Below are positions 17,308 to 24,696 of a stretch of 38,517 nt of DNA, piece by piece. The notes under the pieces are model-generated. The model made no database searches, was not told the DNA's origin, and was given only the letters and a program-made list of their open reading frames with translations. Made by a program: the position numbers and the translations under genes. The stretch comes from an uncultured Erysipelotrichaceae bacterium. Its GTDB lineage: Bacteria > Bacillota_I > Bacilli_A > Erysipelotrichales > Erysipelotrichaceae. Each line of letters opens with the position of its first letter. Position 1 is the first letter of the stretch. The stretch is taken from contig CASEPS010000029.1 in the NCBI GenBank assembly GCA_949289855.1, positions 1-38,517 of the forward strand, read 5' to 3'.

Positions 17308-17347
17308 ATTCTCTATACTTTGTCGCAAAGCGACAGACTCCTTTCTT

Positions 17348-18322
17348 TTATTGACCTTCCATTTCCTGCACAACACTCTGCAATGTGCTGAGATTTTCAT
17401 ACATCACCGAAAGATAATCCTTTCCCGATGATGCCTGTTCTTCACTCAGCATGGAAAGATTTGACAATTCTATACGTGTAAGCCCAAGATCTTCCTGCAC
17501 CCGTTCATACAGGGCGATCATGTCTTCAGGCATATCCGGTTCATAGACGATGTAACGTACATCATCTTCACGTATTCTTTTTTCTATACAGGACAGCTGT
17601 GTTTCATCTGGCAATACACCATAGCGTGACAATACTACCGGATAAATGCCGAAGCCATATGTATTCTGCCATATGCCAAAGGATGCACTCATGGTCACAA
17701 ATTGCAATTTCTGCCCGCTTTGTTTCAGTTGGGATGCCAGCACTTCAAATTGCGCATCGAGATTGACAAGGTCCAGCTTTAATGATGCAAGATTATCATC
17801 ATACATCGCTTTGTTTTCCGGATATGTCTTGACAAGCCAGCTATGGATATCACCTGCAAGTGATACCATGGATATCGGATCCATCCAGAGATTCATCTCA
17901 TAATTCCAAGTATCTACCATCTGTAAGCACTCATCTTCATAATATGCCACTTCATTTCCATCATCTGTGTATCTTCCAAATGGATAAATGGCATTGACTG
18001 CAGAAAGATCAAGAATCTGCGTACCAGAAGCACGGATTTCATCATCATAGGCAGAAAGATACGGTTCAAGATCACCAATGTGCATAAAGACTTCACTGTT
18101 ATCCAGAATCTCTTTGTAATCTTCTTTGAGCTGTGATTTCTGGGCAATGGTATTGGTCTCTACAGAAACAGCTGTCACAGTAGAACCGGCAATTCTTTCG
18201 ATCAGATATGCAATCGGATATACACTGTAAGCTATCTGCTCAGAAGCAGCTGCACAGCCACCTGCACCCAAAAGCACCATACACAATACCAGAATCAATA
18301 GAGTCTGGAAACGTTTCTGCAT
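17348..18322 (-). CDS. Metal ABC transporter substrate-binding-like lipoprotein lacking the usual ligands
   Basis: This 324-residue protein has a signal sequence and a probable lipidated cysteine C23 (LLGAGGC, with an unusual alanine at -3). The fold order matches cluster A-I zinc/manganese-binding proteins (ZnuA/LraI): VFMHIGDLEPYL, NLWMDPISM, FVTMSASFGIWQNTYG. The three histidines that normally bind metal are not at their places: no HxxEPTP segment occurs early, the WLDP histidine is N144, and the HDAFGY histidine is S212. It starts at 18322 with GAGGTG upstream. No ABC permease or ATPase adjoins it; its neighbours are radC and polA. Its ligand may not be a metal. Confidence 0.75.
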   Translation of the reverse strand: MQKRFQTLLILVLCMVLLGAGGCAAASEQIAYSVYPIAYLIERIAGSTVTAVSVETNTIAQKSQLKEDYKEILDNSEVFMHIGDLEPYLSAYDDEIRASGTQILDLSAVNAIYPFGRYTDDGNEVAYYEDECLQMVDTWNYEMNLWMDPISMVSLAGDIHSWLVKTYPENKAMYDDNLASLKLDLVNLDAQFEVLASQLKQSGQKLQFVTMSASFGIWQNTYGFGIYPVVLSRYGVLPDETQLSCIEKRIREDDVRYIVYEPDMPEDMIALYERVQEDLGLTRIELSNLSMLSEEQASSGKDYLSVMYENLSTLQSVVQEMEGQ

Positions 18323-18364
18323 CTTTACACCTCTTTCAAAACAAATCATTCTGCTGGTTGTATT

Positions 18365-19078
18365 TTAACATTGATTATCTTTGTCTGTCATACAATCTCC
18401 AAGAATTCCTTGTCTTGAAAAGCTGAAGTAAGCATTACCGCTGACAATGATGTGATCAAGCACTTTGACACCCATGAGATCTGCCACTTTGACAAGCCGT
18501 GCCGTCAAAGCAATATCCGCGTCACTTGGCACTATGTCACCGCCTGGATGGTTATGGGCAAACATCAGCGATGTGCTGTTCAATAGCAGTGCTTCCTTGA
18601 AGATTTCCCTTGGATAGACAGCAGCTTCATTGATCGTTCCCTGAAAGAGAATACGGTGTGTGATAATGCGCAATTGCTGGTTGAGATAAATGACAAGAAA
18701 CATTTCCTGCTGCTGTGTCCCAATTTCACTTTTCAGCCAGTGCACAAGCGACTCTGGTGATTTGATCTGTTCACCTTTGATGTCATCATATGCCATACGT
18801 CTTGCAAGCTCAAACGAAGCTAGTAGCACAAGTGCTTTGGCCTGACCAATGCCAGCAATTTCCATAATCTCTTCCAGGCTCATCGAAGCAAGTCCTGATA
18901 CGTTCTTTGCCTTTCGCAAGAGAGCTTGTGCCGTATCGATAACGGACTGTCCTTTGATTCCTGTTCTTAACAAAATGGCTAGCAGTTCTGCTGTGCTGAG
19001 GGTGCGGATACCAAAGCGGCACGCCTTTTCACGGGGCCTCTCTTCATCCAGCATGTCTTTAATCATCAATCCACTCAT
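18365..19078 (-). CDS. radC: RadC-family JAB/MPN domain protein
   Basis: This 237-residue protein carries an N-terminal helix-hairpin-helix region (about 60-80, with IMEIAGIGQAKA) and a C-terminal JAMM metalloprotease-like domain with HNHPGGDIVPSDAD (175-188). The family is linked by name to repair, but its biochemical role is unsettled. AGGAGGT precedes the start. It is the first gene of the minus-strand block running through polA. Confidence 0.95.
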   Translation of the reverse strand: MSGLMIKDMLDEERPREKACRFGIRTLSTAELLAILLRTGIKGQSVIDTAQALLRKAKNVSGLASMSLEEIMEIAGIGQAKALVLLASFELARRMAYDDIKGEQIKSPESLVHWLKSEIGTQQQEMFLVIYLNQQLRIITHRILFQGTINEAAVYPREIFKEALLLNSTSLMFAHNHPGGDIVPSDADIALTARLVKVADLMGVKVLDHIIVSGNAYFSFSRQGILGDCMTDKDNQC

Positions 19079-19125
19079 GATTGTACCTCCTGCCTATCTT
19101 GTACACAGCAAAAGTGGTAAACCCT

Positions 19126-19153
19126 CAAAAAAAATCCGGAAATTATCCGGATT
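19126..19153 (-). terminator. Rho-independent terminator after the PTS operon
   Basis: On the minus strand a perfect 8-bp stem AATCCGGA/TCCGGATT with a 5-nt loop is followed by a long T-run. It separates the PTS genes from radC. Confidence 0.92.
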
Positions 19154-19156
19154 CTC

Positions 19157-19954
19157 TCAAAGCAAAGCACCAATGATAAATCCAATGACCATCAACAGCA
19201 GTGCACACCTGAACAATGACCAGTTTTTCTTCACCAATAGATGGTAAACAAGCAATACAGCCACAACGCCAATCAATCCCGGGAATGCCCCATCAAGATA
19301 AGCATGGGCAGTAAACGAGGAAGACAGCCCTGAAGGCATAATGCTTGTACATACCACAATTGCACCGATCATGAAAATGCCGGCAATACGGGAAGCATGT
19401 TTTAAAGCATCTTCCTTAGCCATAAGTTTTTCCACTGCTGCAGAACCTTTGGCATAGCCATAAGAAACAAGTGAAAAACGCAGGATGACACAAAGCAGGA
19501 AAACAATCACGGCATAGACAGCTGCCATGACAACTGTTCCGGAAAGAGCTGATACAAGCAGTGAGAACAGTCCTGGTAACAGCAGTATATTGAACAATGC
19601 ATTTTCCAAAGACATTGCGGCAAGTGCAGCAGATGTGCGCACAGCACGGATAATGGCAGGATCTGCCTTTTGGGCTTCAAGGGCTAGGCTGACACCCATC
19701 ACAAAGGTTGGAAACAAAGTACCTGGATCATTGTATTCAAGATTCTGTCCCAATGCTGTCGCATAGTCCTGTTCATTGGTATGAATCTTTTTAAGACCTG
19801 GAGCAATTGCCCATGTCCAGCCTGTGGAACTGTCTGTTTCACTATTGCGTCCTGCCTGCATGAAAAAGGAACGCAAAGCAATGAATCGCAATGTCTTTTT
19901 ATCAAGAGGATATGCCTCTTTTCTATCCTGATACGGTGTTGTGCCTACCACCAT
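19157..19954 (-). CDS. PTS mannose/fructose/sorbose-family IID component
   Basis: This 265-residue EIID subunit is part of the membrane channel of mannose-family phosphotransferase systems. The N-terminal cytoplasmic part has LRSFFMQAGRNSE and GWTWAIAPGLKKIH, both typical; C-terminal hydrophobic segments follow. Its start lies inside the end of the EIIC gene (10-bp overlap), with GGAGGTG in that gene, so C and D are made together. Neighbouring nagA suggests an N-acetylated amino sugar as substrate, by inference only. Confidence 0.93.
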   Translation of the reverse strand: MVVGTTPYQDRKEAYPLDKKTLRFIALRSFFMQAGRNSETDSSTGWTWAIAPGLKKIHTNEQDYATALGQNLEYNDPGTLFPTFVMGVSLALEAQKADPAIIRAVRTSAALAAMSLENALFNILLLPGLFSLLVSALSGTVVMAAVYAVIVFLLCVILRFSLVSYGYAKGSAAVEKLMAKEDALKHASRIAGIFMIGAIVVCTSIMPSGLSSSFTAHAYLDGAFPGLIGVVAVLLVYHLLVKKNWSLFRCALLLMVIGFIIGALL

Positions 19955-20694
19955 TTCTCTGCACCTCCTTTGACTGCTGTAGAACTGTCATTGTTCTTTG
20001 TACGGTTATGGTAATCATATGCACCAATCGCAAATGCTAACAGTGCACAGGCAAATAATGCATATGGTGCATCAGCACTGACAAACAGCATCGCTGTAGC
20101 AATACCGGCAGCAAAGGCACCTGGCATGTCTTTCAAAGAAAGATTGCGCAGGACGATGGCAAGACCAAGAAACCGCAGCATAAAGGACATACCGATGAAG
20201 CCATTTGCAACCCAGAGAAAGTTTGTTTCAACAAAGGTAACAAGTTCAGCAGCACTGCCAGCAAATACAAAGGCCGCAATTGCTACAATAACACAACGCA
20301 CAACAAGTCCTGCAAAATTCAAAAGACCAATCTTCTTATCATCCCCTTTTGCAGCACTGTTGCGTGCCATTGGAAGAAATGCGGTCATGATCAGACGGAT
20401 CACATATTCCACCGCAATGGCAAGTATGACAGCGCCAACTGACATTGCCATTGAGGAAGAAGCATCTTCCCCGGCAAGAACAACAAGCGCACTGAAGAAA
20501 CCAGCTTCAAATCCCGTATCCCTCAGCATCATATTGACAACCTGTGCCGAAGCACCTGCTGCTATTGCACTTTCTACGTTACCTGTCACAAGTCCCATCA
20601 ATGCACAGGCAACAATTGGCATCTGTAATACATGAATGCCAATCACCCCGTCTATTGCAACAAGCAATAGAACGAGCAATATACCGAAATCCAT
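19945..20694 (-). CDS. PTS mannose/fructose/sorbose-family IIC component
   Basis: This 249-residue, strongly hydrophobic protein is the sugar-translocating EIIC subunit. Family features are the conserved early segment AIDGVIGIHVLQMPIVACALMG-like and GLVTGNVESAIAAGASAQVVN. It is the second gene of the EIIA-EIIC-EIID unit; GGAGGT precedes the start. The soluble EIIB subunit that would pass phosphate from EIIA to the sugar is not encoded here. Confidence 0.92.
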   Translation of the reverse strand: MDFGILLVLLLVAIDGVIGIHVLQMPIVACALMGLVTGNVESAIAAGASAQVVNMMLRDTGFEAGFFSALVVLAGEDASSSMAMSVGAVILAIAVEYVIRLIMTAFLPMARNSAAKGDDKKIGLLNFAGLVVRCVIVAIAAFVFAGSAAELVTFVETNFLWVANGFIGMSFMLRFLGLAIVLRNLSLKDMPGAFAAGIATAMLFVSADAPYALFACALLAFAIGAYDYHNRTKNNDSSTAVKGGAEKWW

Positions 20695-20715
20695 TTCTAT
20701 ACCTCCGATTTTCTA

Positions 20716-21126
20716 TCATTCTTCATGGACACCAGGCTGTATCTGTTTACGGCCTTCTTCCATTGCCATATCAAGGAACGCATCAATATCCTTGAGATAA
20801 CTTCTTGAAATGTTAGTCTCCATGACCATACCAAGGTTTACGCCACCGATCACTTCAATACGCTTTTCACCTTTGTAATCTTCCGCAAGTTCCATTGCTT
20901 CACGGAATGGTGCACCACTGGCAATGTCCGCAAAGATGACAATACCATCTATGCAATCTTTGAGAAGTTCAACCTTTTCTTTCAATTTGTCAGAAAGATC
21001 ATCTGTTGTATCTTCCTGCACATAATCCACCACTTCAAAATGTTCCGGTTTTCCGGCAAGCAGTTTCACTGCACTGTATAAGCCACTGGCAAATGTACCA
21101 TGACCTGTAACAATCAATCCAATCAT
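20716..21126 (-). CDS. PTS mannose-family IIA component
   Basis: This 136-residue cytoplasmic EIIA subunit accepts phosphate from HPr. It begins MIGLIVTGHGTFASG, with the phosphorylated histidine at H8 in the family's TGHG motif. The start at 21126 has AGGAGGG directly upstream, so the longer open frame is not used. It is the first gene of the operon, with a strong promoter upstream, and diverges from nagA. Confidence 0.93.
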   Translation of the reverse strand: MIGLIVTGHGTFASGLYSAVKLLAGKPEHFEVVDYVQEDTTDDLSDKLKEKVELLKDCIDGIVIFADIASGAPFREAMELAEDYKGEKRIEVIGGVNLGMVMETNISRSYLKDIDAFLDMAMEEGRKQIQPGVHEE

Positions 21127-21150
21127 TGTATAACCCTCCTGGTTTTCACT

Positions 21151-21180
21151 ATTATACCAACTGCAACAGGTTACAGGCAA
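21151..21180 (-). promoter_or_regulatory. Promoter of the PTS operon
   Basis: On the minus strand TTGCCT (21180-21175), an 18-bp spacer and TATAAT (21156-21151) preceded by TG (extended -10) lie just upstream of the AGGAGGG site of the EIIA gene. Confidence 0.7.
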
Positions 21181-21226
21181 TTCACATATTTTTGACGGTG
21201 TTTTGTCTTTTCGATCAAAGAAATCG

Positions 21227-21240
21227 TTTCGTTCACGAAA
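21227..21240. promoter_or_regulatory. Candidate operator between PTS operon and nagA
   Basis: Perfect arms TTTCG (21227-21231) and CGAAA (21236-21240) flank TTCA. Just to the left, GAAA-TCG-TTTC forms a second small dyad that overlaps it. Their place in the 160-bp divergent region suggests a shared operator. Neither fits the catabolite-responsive cre consensus properly, and no regulator gene is adjacent. Confidence 0.3.
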
Positions 21241-21287
21241 TCCCTTTCAAAAGTGATAAAGTATACATAAAGGAGTTACACAACGAT

Positions 21288-22427
21288 ATGAAAATCAAAT
21301 CCAAACGTGTTTATGTAGCAGGAGATTTTATGCCTGCAGTCATTTCTTTCCATGGCACAACAATAGATGCTATCGAACCATATGGCAATGAAGCAGATGA
21401 AGACTTTGGAGACCTCATGATTCTGCCTGGCTTCATTGACATCCATTGTCATGGAGCATATGGCTTTGATACAAACTATGCTGAACCAGAAGGACTTCGC
21501 AACTGGGCAAAGAACATCGTCCAGGAGGGTGTAACAGGCTTCCTTGCTACAACTATCACCGAACACAAAGATGTACTTCTCAAGGCCGTCAAAAATGTCG
21601 CAGATGTTGTTAATGGTACACCATATGATGGTGCAAGAATCCTCGGCATTCACTTTGAAGGTCCATACCTCGACATGAAATACAAAGGAGCACAGCCACC
21701 AGAGGCCATCGTTTCCCCTTCTGTTGAAGAATTCAAAGAATACCAGGAAGCTGCAAAGGGATTGATCAAAGTCATCACCCTTGCCCCAGAACATGACACT
21801 GACTTTGCATTAACAAAGTATTGTGCAGCAAACAATGTTGTCGTCTCCATGGGGCATAGCAATGCGACATATGAAGAGGCTTTGCTTGCAGTCGCAAATG
21901 GTGCGAAGTCCATCACCCATACATACAATGCCATGTCACCATTCAGCCACAGAGAAAACGGTCTTGTTGGCGCATCACTCAGACTCCATGACCTCTATAG
22001 TGAAGTCATCTGTGACTGCAACCACTCCACACCAGAAGCACTCAACATCTTCTTTACATCCAAAGACAGCACAAGAGCAGTCATGATATCTGATGGTCTG
22101 ATGTGCAAAGGTTATCCGGTTGGTACAAAGTTCATGTTCGGTGGTCATGAAATTGAAATCTATCCGGATGGTTCTGCTCACCTTGTTAAAGAAAAGAACC
22201 TTGCCGGTTCAACCATGAAGATCAATGATGGTATCCGTAACCTTGTCAAAAAGGCATGTGTACCATTCAAAGACGCTCTCAACAGTTGTACGCTCAACCC
22301 TGCTTCCCTTCTCAAGATGGCTGACCATCTTGGCAGAATCAGCAGTGGCTGTGATGCTTCACTTGCCATTCTCGATGATGACTTCAATGTCAAATCCGTC
22401 TTTGTACAAGGCACAAAACAATTCTGA
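21288..22427 (+). CDS. nagA: N-acetylglucosamine-6-phosphate deacetylase
   Basis: NagA removes acetate from N-acetylglucosamine 6-phosphate. The 379-residue amidohydrolase has the metal motif IDIHCHGAYGFD (H53, H55), GIHFEGPYL with the metal-binding glutamate, SMGHSNATYEEA, ITHTYNAMSPF, and ISDGL with the catalytic aspartate. The start at 21288 (AAAGGAG at 21269-21275, 12 bases away) is preferred over an upstream extension without homology. It diverges from a mannose-family PTS, which may deliver the phosphorylated substrate. A GalNAc-6-phosphate deacetylase role cannot be excluded. nagB is not in this window. Confidence 0.94.
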   Translation: MKIKSKRVYVAGDFMPAVISFHGTTIDAIEPYGNEADEDFGDLMILPGFIDIHCHGAYGFDTNYAEPEGLRNWAKNIVQEGVTGFLATTITEHKDVLLKAVKNVADVVNGTPYDGARILGIHFEGPYLDMKYKGAQPPEAIVSPSVEEFKEYQEAAKGLIKVITLAPEHDTDFALTKYCAANNVVVSMGHSNATYEEALLAVANGAKSITHTYNAMSPFSHRENGLVGASLRLHDLYSEVICDCNHSTPEALNIFFTSKDSTRAVMISDGLMCKGYPVGTKFMFGGHEIEIYPDGSAHLVKEKNLAGSTMKINDGIRNLVKKACVPFKDALNSCTLNPASLLKMADHLGRISSGCDASLAILDDDFNVKSVFVQGTKQF

Positions 22428-22432
22428 TCAAC

Positions 22433-22457
22433 AGGCAGTCAATACGACTGCCTTTTT
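22433..22457 (+). terminator. Rho-independent terminator after nagA
   Basis: 8-bp stem AGGCAGTC/GACTGCCT with loop AATAC, followed by a T-run. Confidence 0.9.
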
Positions 22458-22463
22458 CATATC

Positions 22464-22493
22464 AAAAAAGGCTCCCATATTGCCCTGGGAACC
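22464..22493 (-). terminator. Rho-independent terminator after the HPr-like gene
   Basis: On the minus strand an 8-bp stem GGTTCCCA/TGGGAGCC (one G-U pair) with an 8-nt loop is followed by TTTTTT. It sits back to back with the nagA terminator. Confidence 0.85.
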
Positions 22494-22519
22494 ATGTAGA
22501 AAGGGAATCGCGAATTGAA

Positions 22520-22759
22520 TTACGCAAGAAGCATTTCTCTTGTGTAGGCACGAAGATCACTCTTGTTATCGAGAACAACAATGATGTTTCTCATGCCTCT
22601 TTTCAGCATTTCAGCAACCTTGCTTTCAGCACCTGCTTCTTTCATATTGACAGCTTCATTTCTGTTGAATCTGTTGAATTCTACTTCAACATTGCCCTTG
22701 CATTCAGCAGCGAGCTTAGCGAGCTTCTTTGGATCATTTACGTTGTAAAGTCTGAACAT
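22520..22759 (-). CDS. Small protein with HPr-like fold order but no active histidine
   Basis: This 79-residue protein has no family I can name with certainty. Its predicted order (strand 1-7, helix 10-21, strand 23-30, strand 34-38, helix 43-54, strand 56-63, helix 66-78) is the beta-alpha-beta-beta-alpha-beta-alpha order of the phosphocarrier HPr, and its length is right. The HPr phosphorylation site (GIHARP) is absent, with NDPKKL at that place, and the Ser46 region is not recognisable. AAGGAGG precedes the ATG; TATAAT lies at 22805-22800 on the minus strand, with a small GAGAC/GTCTC hairpin between. It stands alone between terminators, close to PTS genes. An HPr-like role is inference. 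Confidence 0.55.
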   Translation of the reverse strand: MFRLYNVNDPKKLAKLAAECKGNVEVEFNRFNRNEAVNMKEAGAESKVAEMLKRGMRNIIVVLDNKSDLRAYTREMLLA

Positions 22760-22799
22760 ATCTTGTCCTCCTTGAGACCTTTGTCTCTTTACAACTATG

Positions 22800-22805
22800 A
22801 TTATA
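22800..22805 (-). promoter_or_regulatory. -10 box of the HPr-like gene
   Basis: A consensus TATAAT on the minus strand lies 41 bases before the start codon. No clear -35 box is present, which would fit dependence on an activator at the palindrome just upstream. Confidence 0.4.
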
Positions 22806-22835
22806 TTGACGACAGAGTGGATCTGTTAGGACACA

Positions 22836-22876
22836 ATTTCCAATGAAATAGTACAATATTGTCATGAATTGGAAAT
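22836..22876. repeat. Nested palindrome upstream of the HPr-like gene
   Basis: Outer perfect 9-bp arms ATTTCCAAT (22836-22844) and ATTGGAAAT (22868-22876) enclose a second perfect 10-bp palindrome ACAATATTGT (22853-22862). It lies about 30 bp beyond the -10 box, where an activator or repressor could bind. The remaining stretch to 22996 holds one further hairpin (GCTCAA 22912-22917, TTGAGC 22925-22930) and no gene that I can see. Confidence 0.5.
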
Positions 22877-22996
22877 GTTGTTAAATCTGTGTGAAGACAA
22901 TCAGATCACTTGCTCAATGCATCGGTTGAGCATCGCATGATGATAATTTTCTCTTAAGCCACCGGATGTTAAAAAGCAAAAAACATATTGCCTGCA

Positions 22997-23938
22997 TCAA
23001 TAACCTAAATCTTTGACTTGTTTCTTGAAAGATCTTAGCCTTGAATACTCTTTCAAGTATATGTTCAGAAATTCCATTGGCATATAGAATTTTCCAAGGG
23101 TAACACCAGCTTCTGCTATGGAAGCAAGAAGAAGTGCAGCATGTTCATACCTATAGGTCATTCTTGCATCAAGAATCTTTCGTGCCTGTCTATCCACATA
23201 GGGTAGTAATTCATCAAAGATATACTGTTTTTCCAATTTATTAGACGGATGAAACTTTTTCCAATTGGAGATACAATCGCGAATATCAAAATGATTAATA
23301 TCTTGTAAATAGTTTCTCAGCTTTTTATATAACTGATCTATCACTGTTTGATTGTTTAATTCATCCAAAAGATTCAATACAAGTAAAATTAATACCAGTT
23401 CATCTTCCTCATACAATTGGTTGTTCTGTATAGCATCAAGTACAGGTTTAGCATTTCCTAATAAAAGTGATACATACTTATCTGTTTCTATTCCCTTCTG
23501 CCACATAAAATCTGACATCGTTCCGTACTTTGACTGATATCTCTCTGCCCTTTTCATAATAGGCTTTATATCCTGTTCTGATAAATTAAATCTTGTCAGT
23601 AATGCTATTGCGGGTTGCACATCATATTCTTCAATGAAGCATTCTTCTAATGCTTCCCTTTCCTCTTCCGATTTTGAGAGATAAAAAGCAGATTCAGCTA
23701 TCAATTTTGCATAATGTAAGCGTTCATCTTCTCCTTCTTTTATCAATGGAAAATTCAATTGTGCAATTTCCAAAACCTTATCATATTGTTTATGATTGAT
23801 CATGCTTTCCATATCTTCATCAAAAATACCCGGGTAAATAGCAATCACATCCTGCGAAGCTTCCATTATCTTATTTTTTCCATAGCGTAACAAAAGAACC
23901 ATTCGAAGCAGCTTTTCACTATTAGGATACAGGCTCAT
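22997..23938 (-). CDS. Unknown alpha-helical (solenoid-like) protein, downstream partner
   Basis: This 313-residue protein is rich in Leu, Glu, Lys, Tyr and Ile, and looks all-helical, with no signal peptide or membrane segment. Repeated short helical pairs such as YDKVLEIAQLNFPLIKEG and EERLHYAKLIAESAFYLS-like spacing suggest a TPR-type solenoid, perhaps a binding scaffold. No catalytic motif was found. Its start overlaps the upstream gene by 17 bp in another frame and has no ribosome site, so it is either translated by coupling or is the second half of a gene split by a frameshift. The sequence is noticeably more AT-rich than the flanks. Confidence 0.7.
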   Translation of the reverse strand: MSLYPNSEKLLRMVLLLRYGKNKIMEASQDVIAIYPGIFDEDMESMINHKQYDKVLEIAQLNFPLIKEGEDERLHYAKLIAESAFYLSKSEEEREALEECFIEEYDVQPAIALLTRFNLSEQDIKPIMKRAERYQSKYGTMSDFMWQKGIETDKYVSLLLGNAKPVLDAIQNNQLYEEDELVLILLVLNLLDELNNQTVIDQLYKKLRNYLQDINHFDIRDCISNWKKFHPSNKLEKQYIFDELLPYVDRQARKILDARMTYRYEHAALLLASIAEAGVTLGKFYMPMEFLNIYLKEYSRLRSFKKQVKDLGY

Positions 23939-24629
23939 GACATAGATACACTTTCATATCATCAAGAAAAGCGTTCTTTTCATCACGACCAATATTCACC
24001 ACATCAAATAAATCATTCAATAACTTAGGTTTATATTTATTTTTGAGCATGCAGTCAACTATTCTTTCAGCTCTCTGTTCTATGCTATTCAACTGATAAA
24101 TTACATATAAAGTCAAAGAACAGAATTCTTCATATGGTATAGAGCACAAATCTTCAAGACATAAATCATAAAGAGATAAATCAGGATACTCAATATAATC
24201 ATAAGAATCATCGTCATCATCATCTGAAACATCAACACTAATCTGATTTAACCCCTGCAATATCTTATGTGCAATATCCAGTTCCCCTTCATCTACTTTT
24301 TCTTCCGCAATCCTGTAATATTCTTCCAATCTTGAACCAATAGCGAACACATCAATATACGTATAATCGTTATCATACCAGGAATGATATGCCTCAAAAT
24401 CAACTTTCATATAATACGTATCATCTTCAATATCACGTATGAATGCATTGAAATCCTCTAGTACCGCCGCATCGTCCTGTTCCTGATAGACAAGTTTCTC
24501 CAGAAACCATTTGCTATTATCGAGGGAAACCTCACGTGCATATTGCAAAATCCACTTTTCAAGATTACCTTCTTTCTGCAATGTATCGATTCTCTTTTTG
24601 ACTTCATTGATATACTCTGCATATTGCAT
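23922..24629 (-). CDS. Unknown acidic alpha-helical protein, upstream partner
   Basis: This 235-residue acidic protein starts MQYAEYINEVKKRIDTLQKEG and contains a run of six aspartates (SVDVSDDDDDDSYDYIEYPD, about 134-153). It appears helical and cytoplasmic. GAGGAGG lies 8 bases before the start. The last 17 bp overlap the next gene. The pair resembles, in general composition, the helical extension found with SWIM-type zinc-finger proteins, but the SWIM motif (CxCx..CxH) is absent, so I assign no function. AT-rich composition suggests acquired DNA. Confidence 0.7.
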   Translation of the reverse strand: MQYAEYINEVKKRIDTLQKEGNLEKWILQYAREVSLDNSKWFLEKLVYQEQDDAAVLEDFNAFIRDIEDDTYYMKVDFEAYHSWYDNDYTYIDVFAIGSRLEEYYRIAEEKVDEGELDIAHKILQGLNQISVDVSDDDDDDSYDYIEYPDLSLYDLCLEDLCSIPYEEFCSLTLYVIYQLNSIEQRAERIVDCMLKNKYKPKLLNDLFDVVNIGRDEKNAFLDDMKVYLCHEPVS

Positions 24630-24670
24630 ATTGAATTCCTCCTCAGTTATGATGCTATAGTGAAACCACT

Positions 24671-24696
24671 TTAGTGTACATACCTGTGTACACTAA
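24671..24696. promoter_or_regulatory. Perfect 10-bp inverted repeat (candidate operator or terminator)
   Basis: Arms TTAGTGTACA (24671-24680) and TGTACACTAA (24687-24696) flank TACCTG. It covers the stop codon of the LysR pseudogene and lies about 40-65 bp before the start of the unknown pair, where a promoter would be expected. Lack of a following T-run argues for an operator more than a terminator. Confidence 0.5.

Noticed and set aside
17321-17335. Terminator between the lipoprotein gene and polA
   Set aside because: TGTCGC-AAA-GCGACA can form a hairpin, but no T-run follows on the minus strand.
21218-21232. Catabolite-responsive cre site before nagA
   Set aside because: GAAA-TCG-TTTC has a 3-base centre, not the four of the cre consensus, and the flanking bases do not fit.
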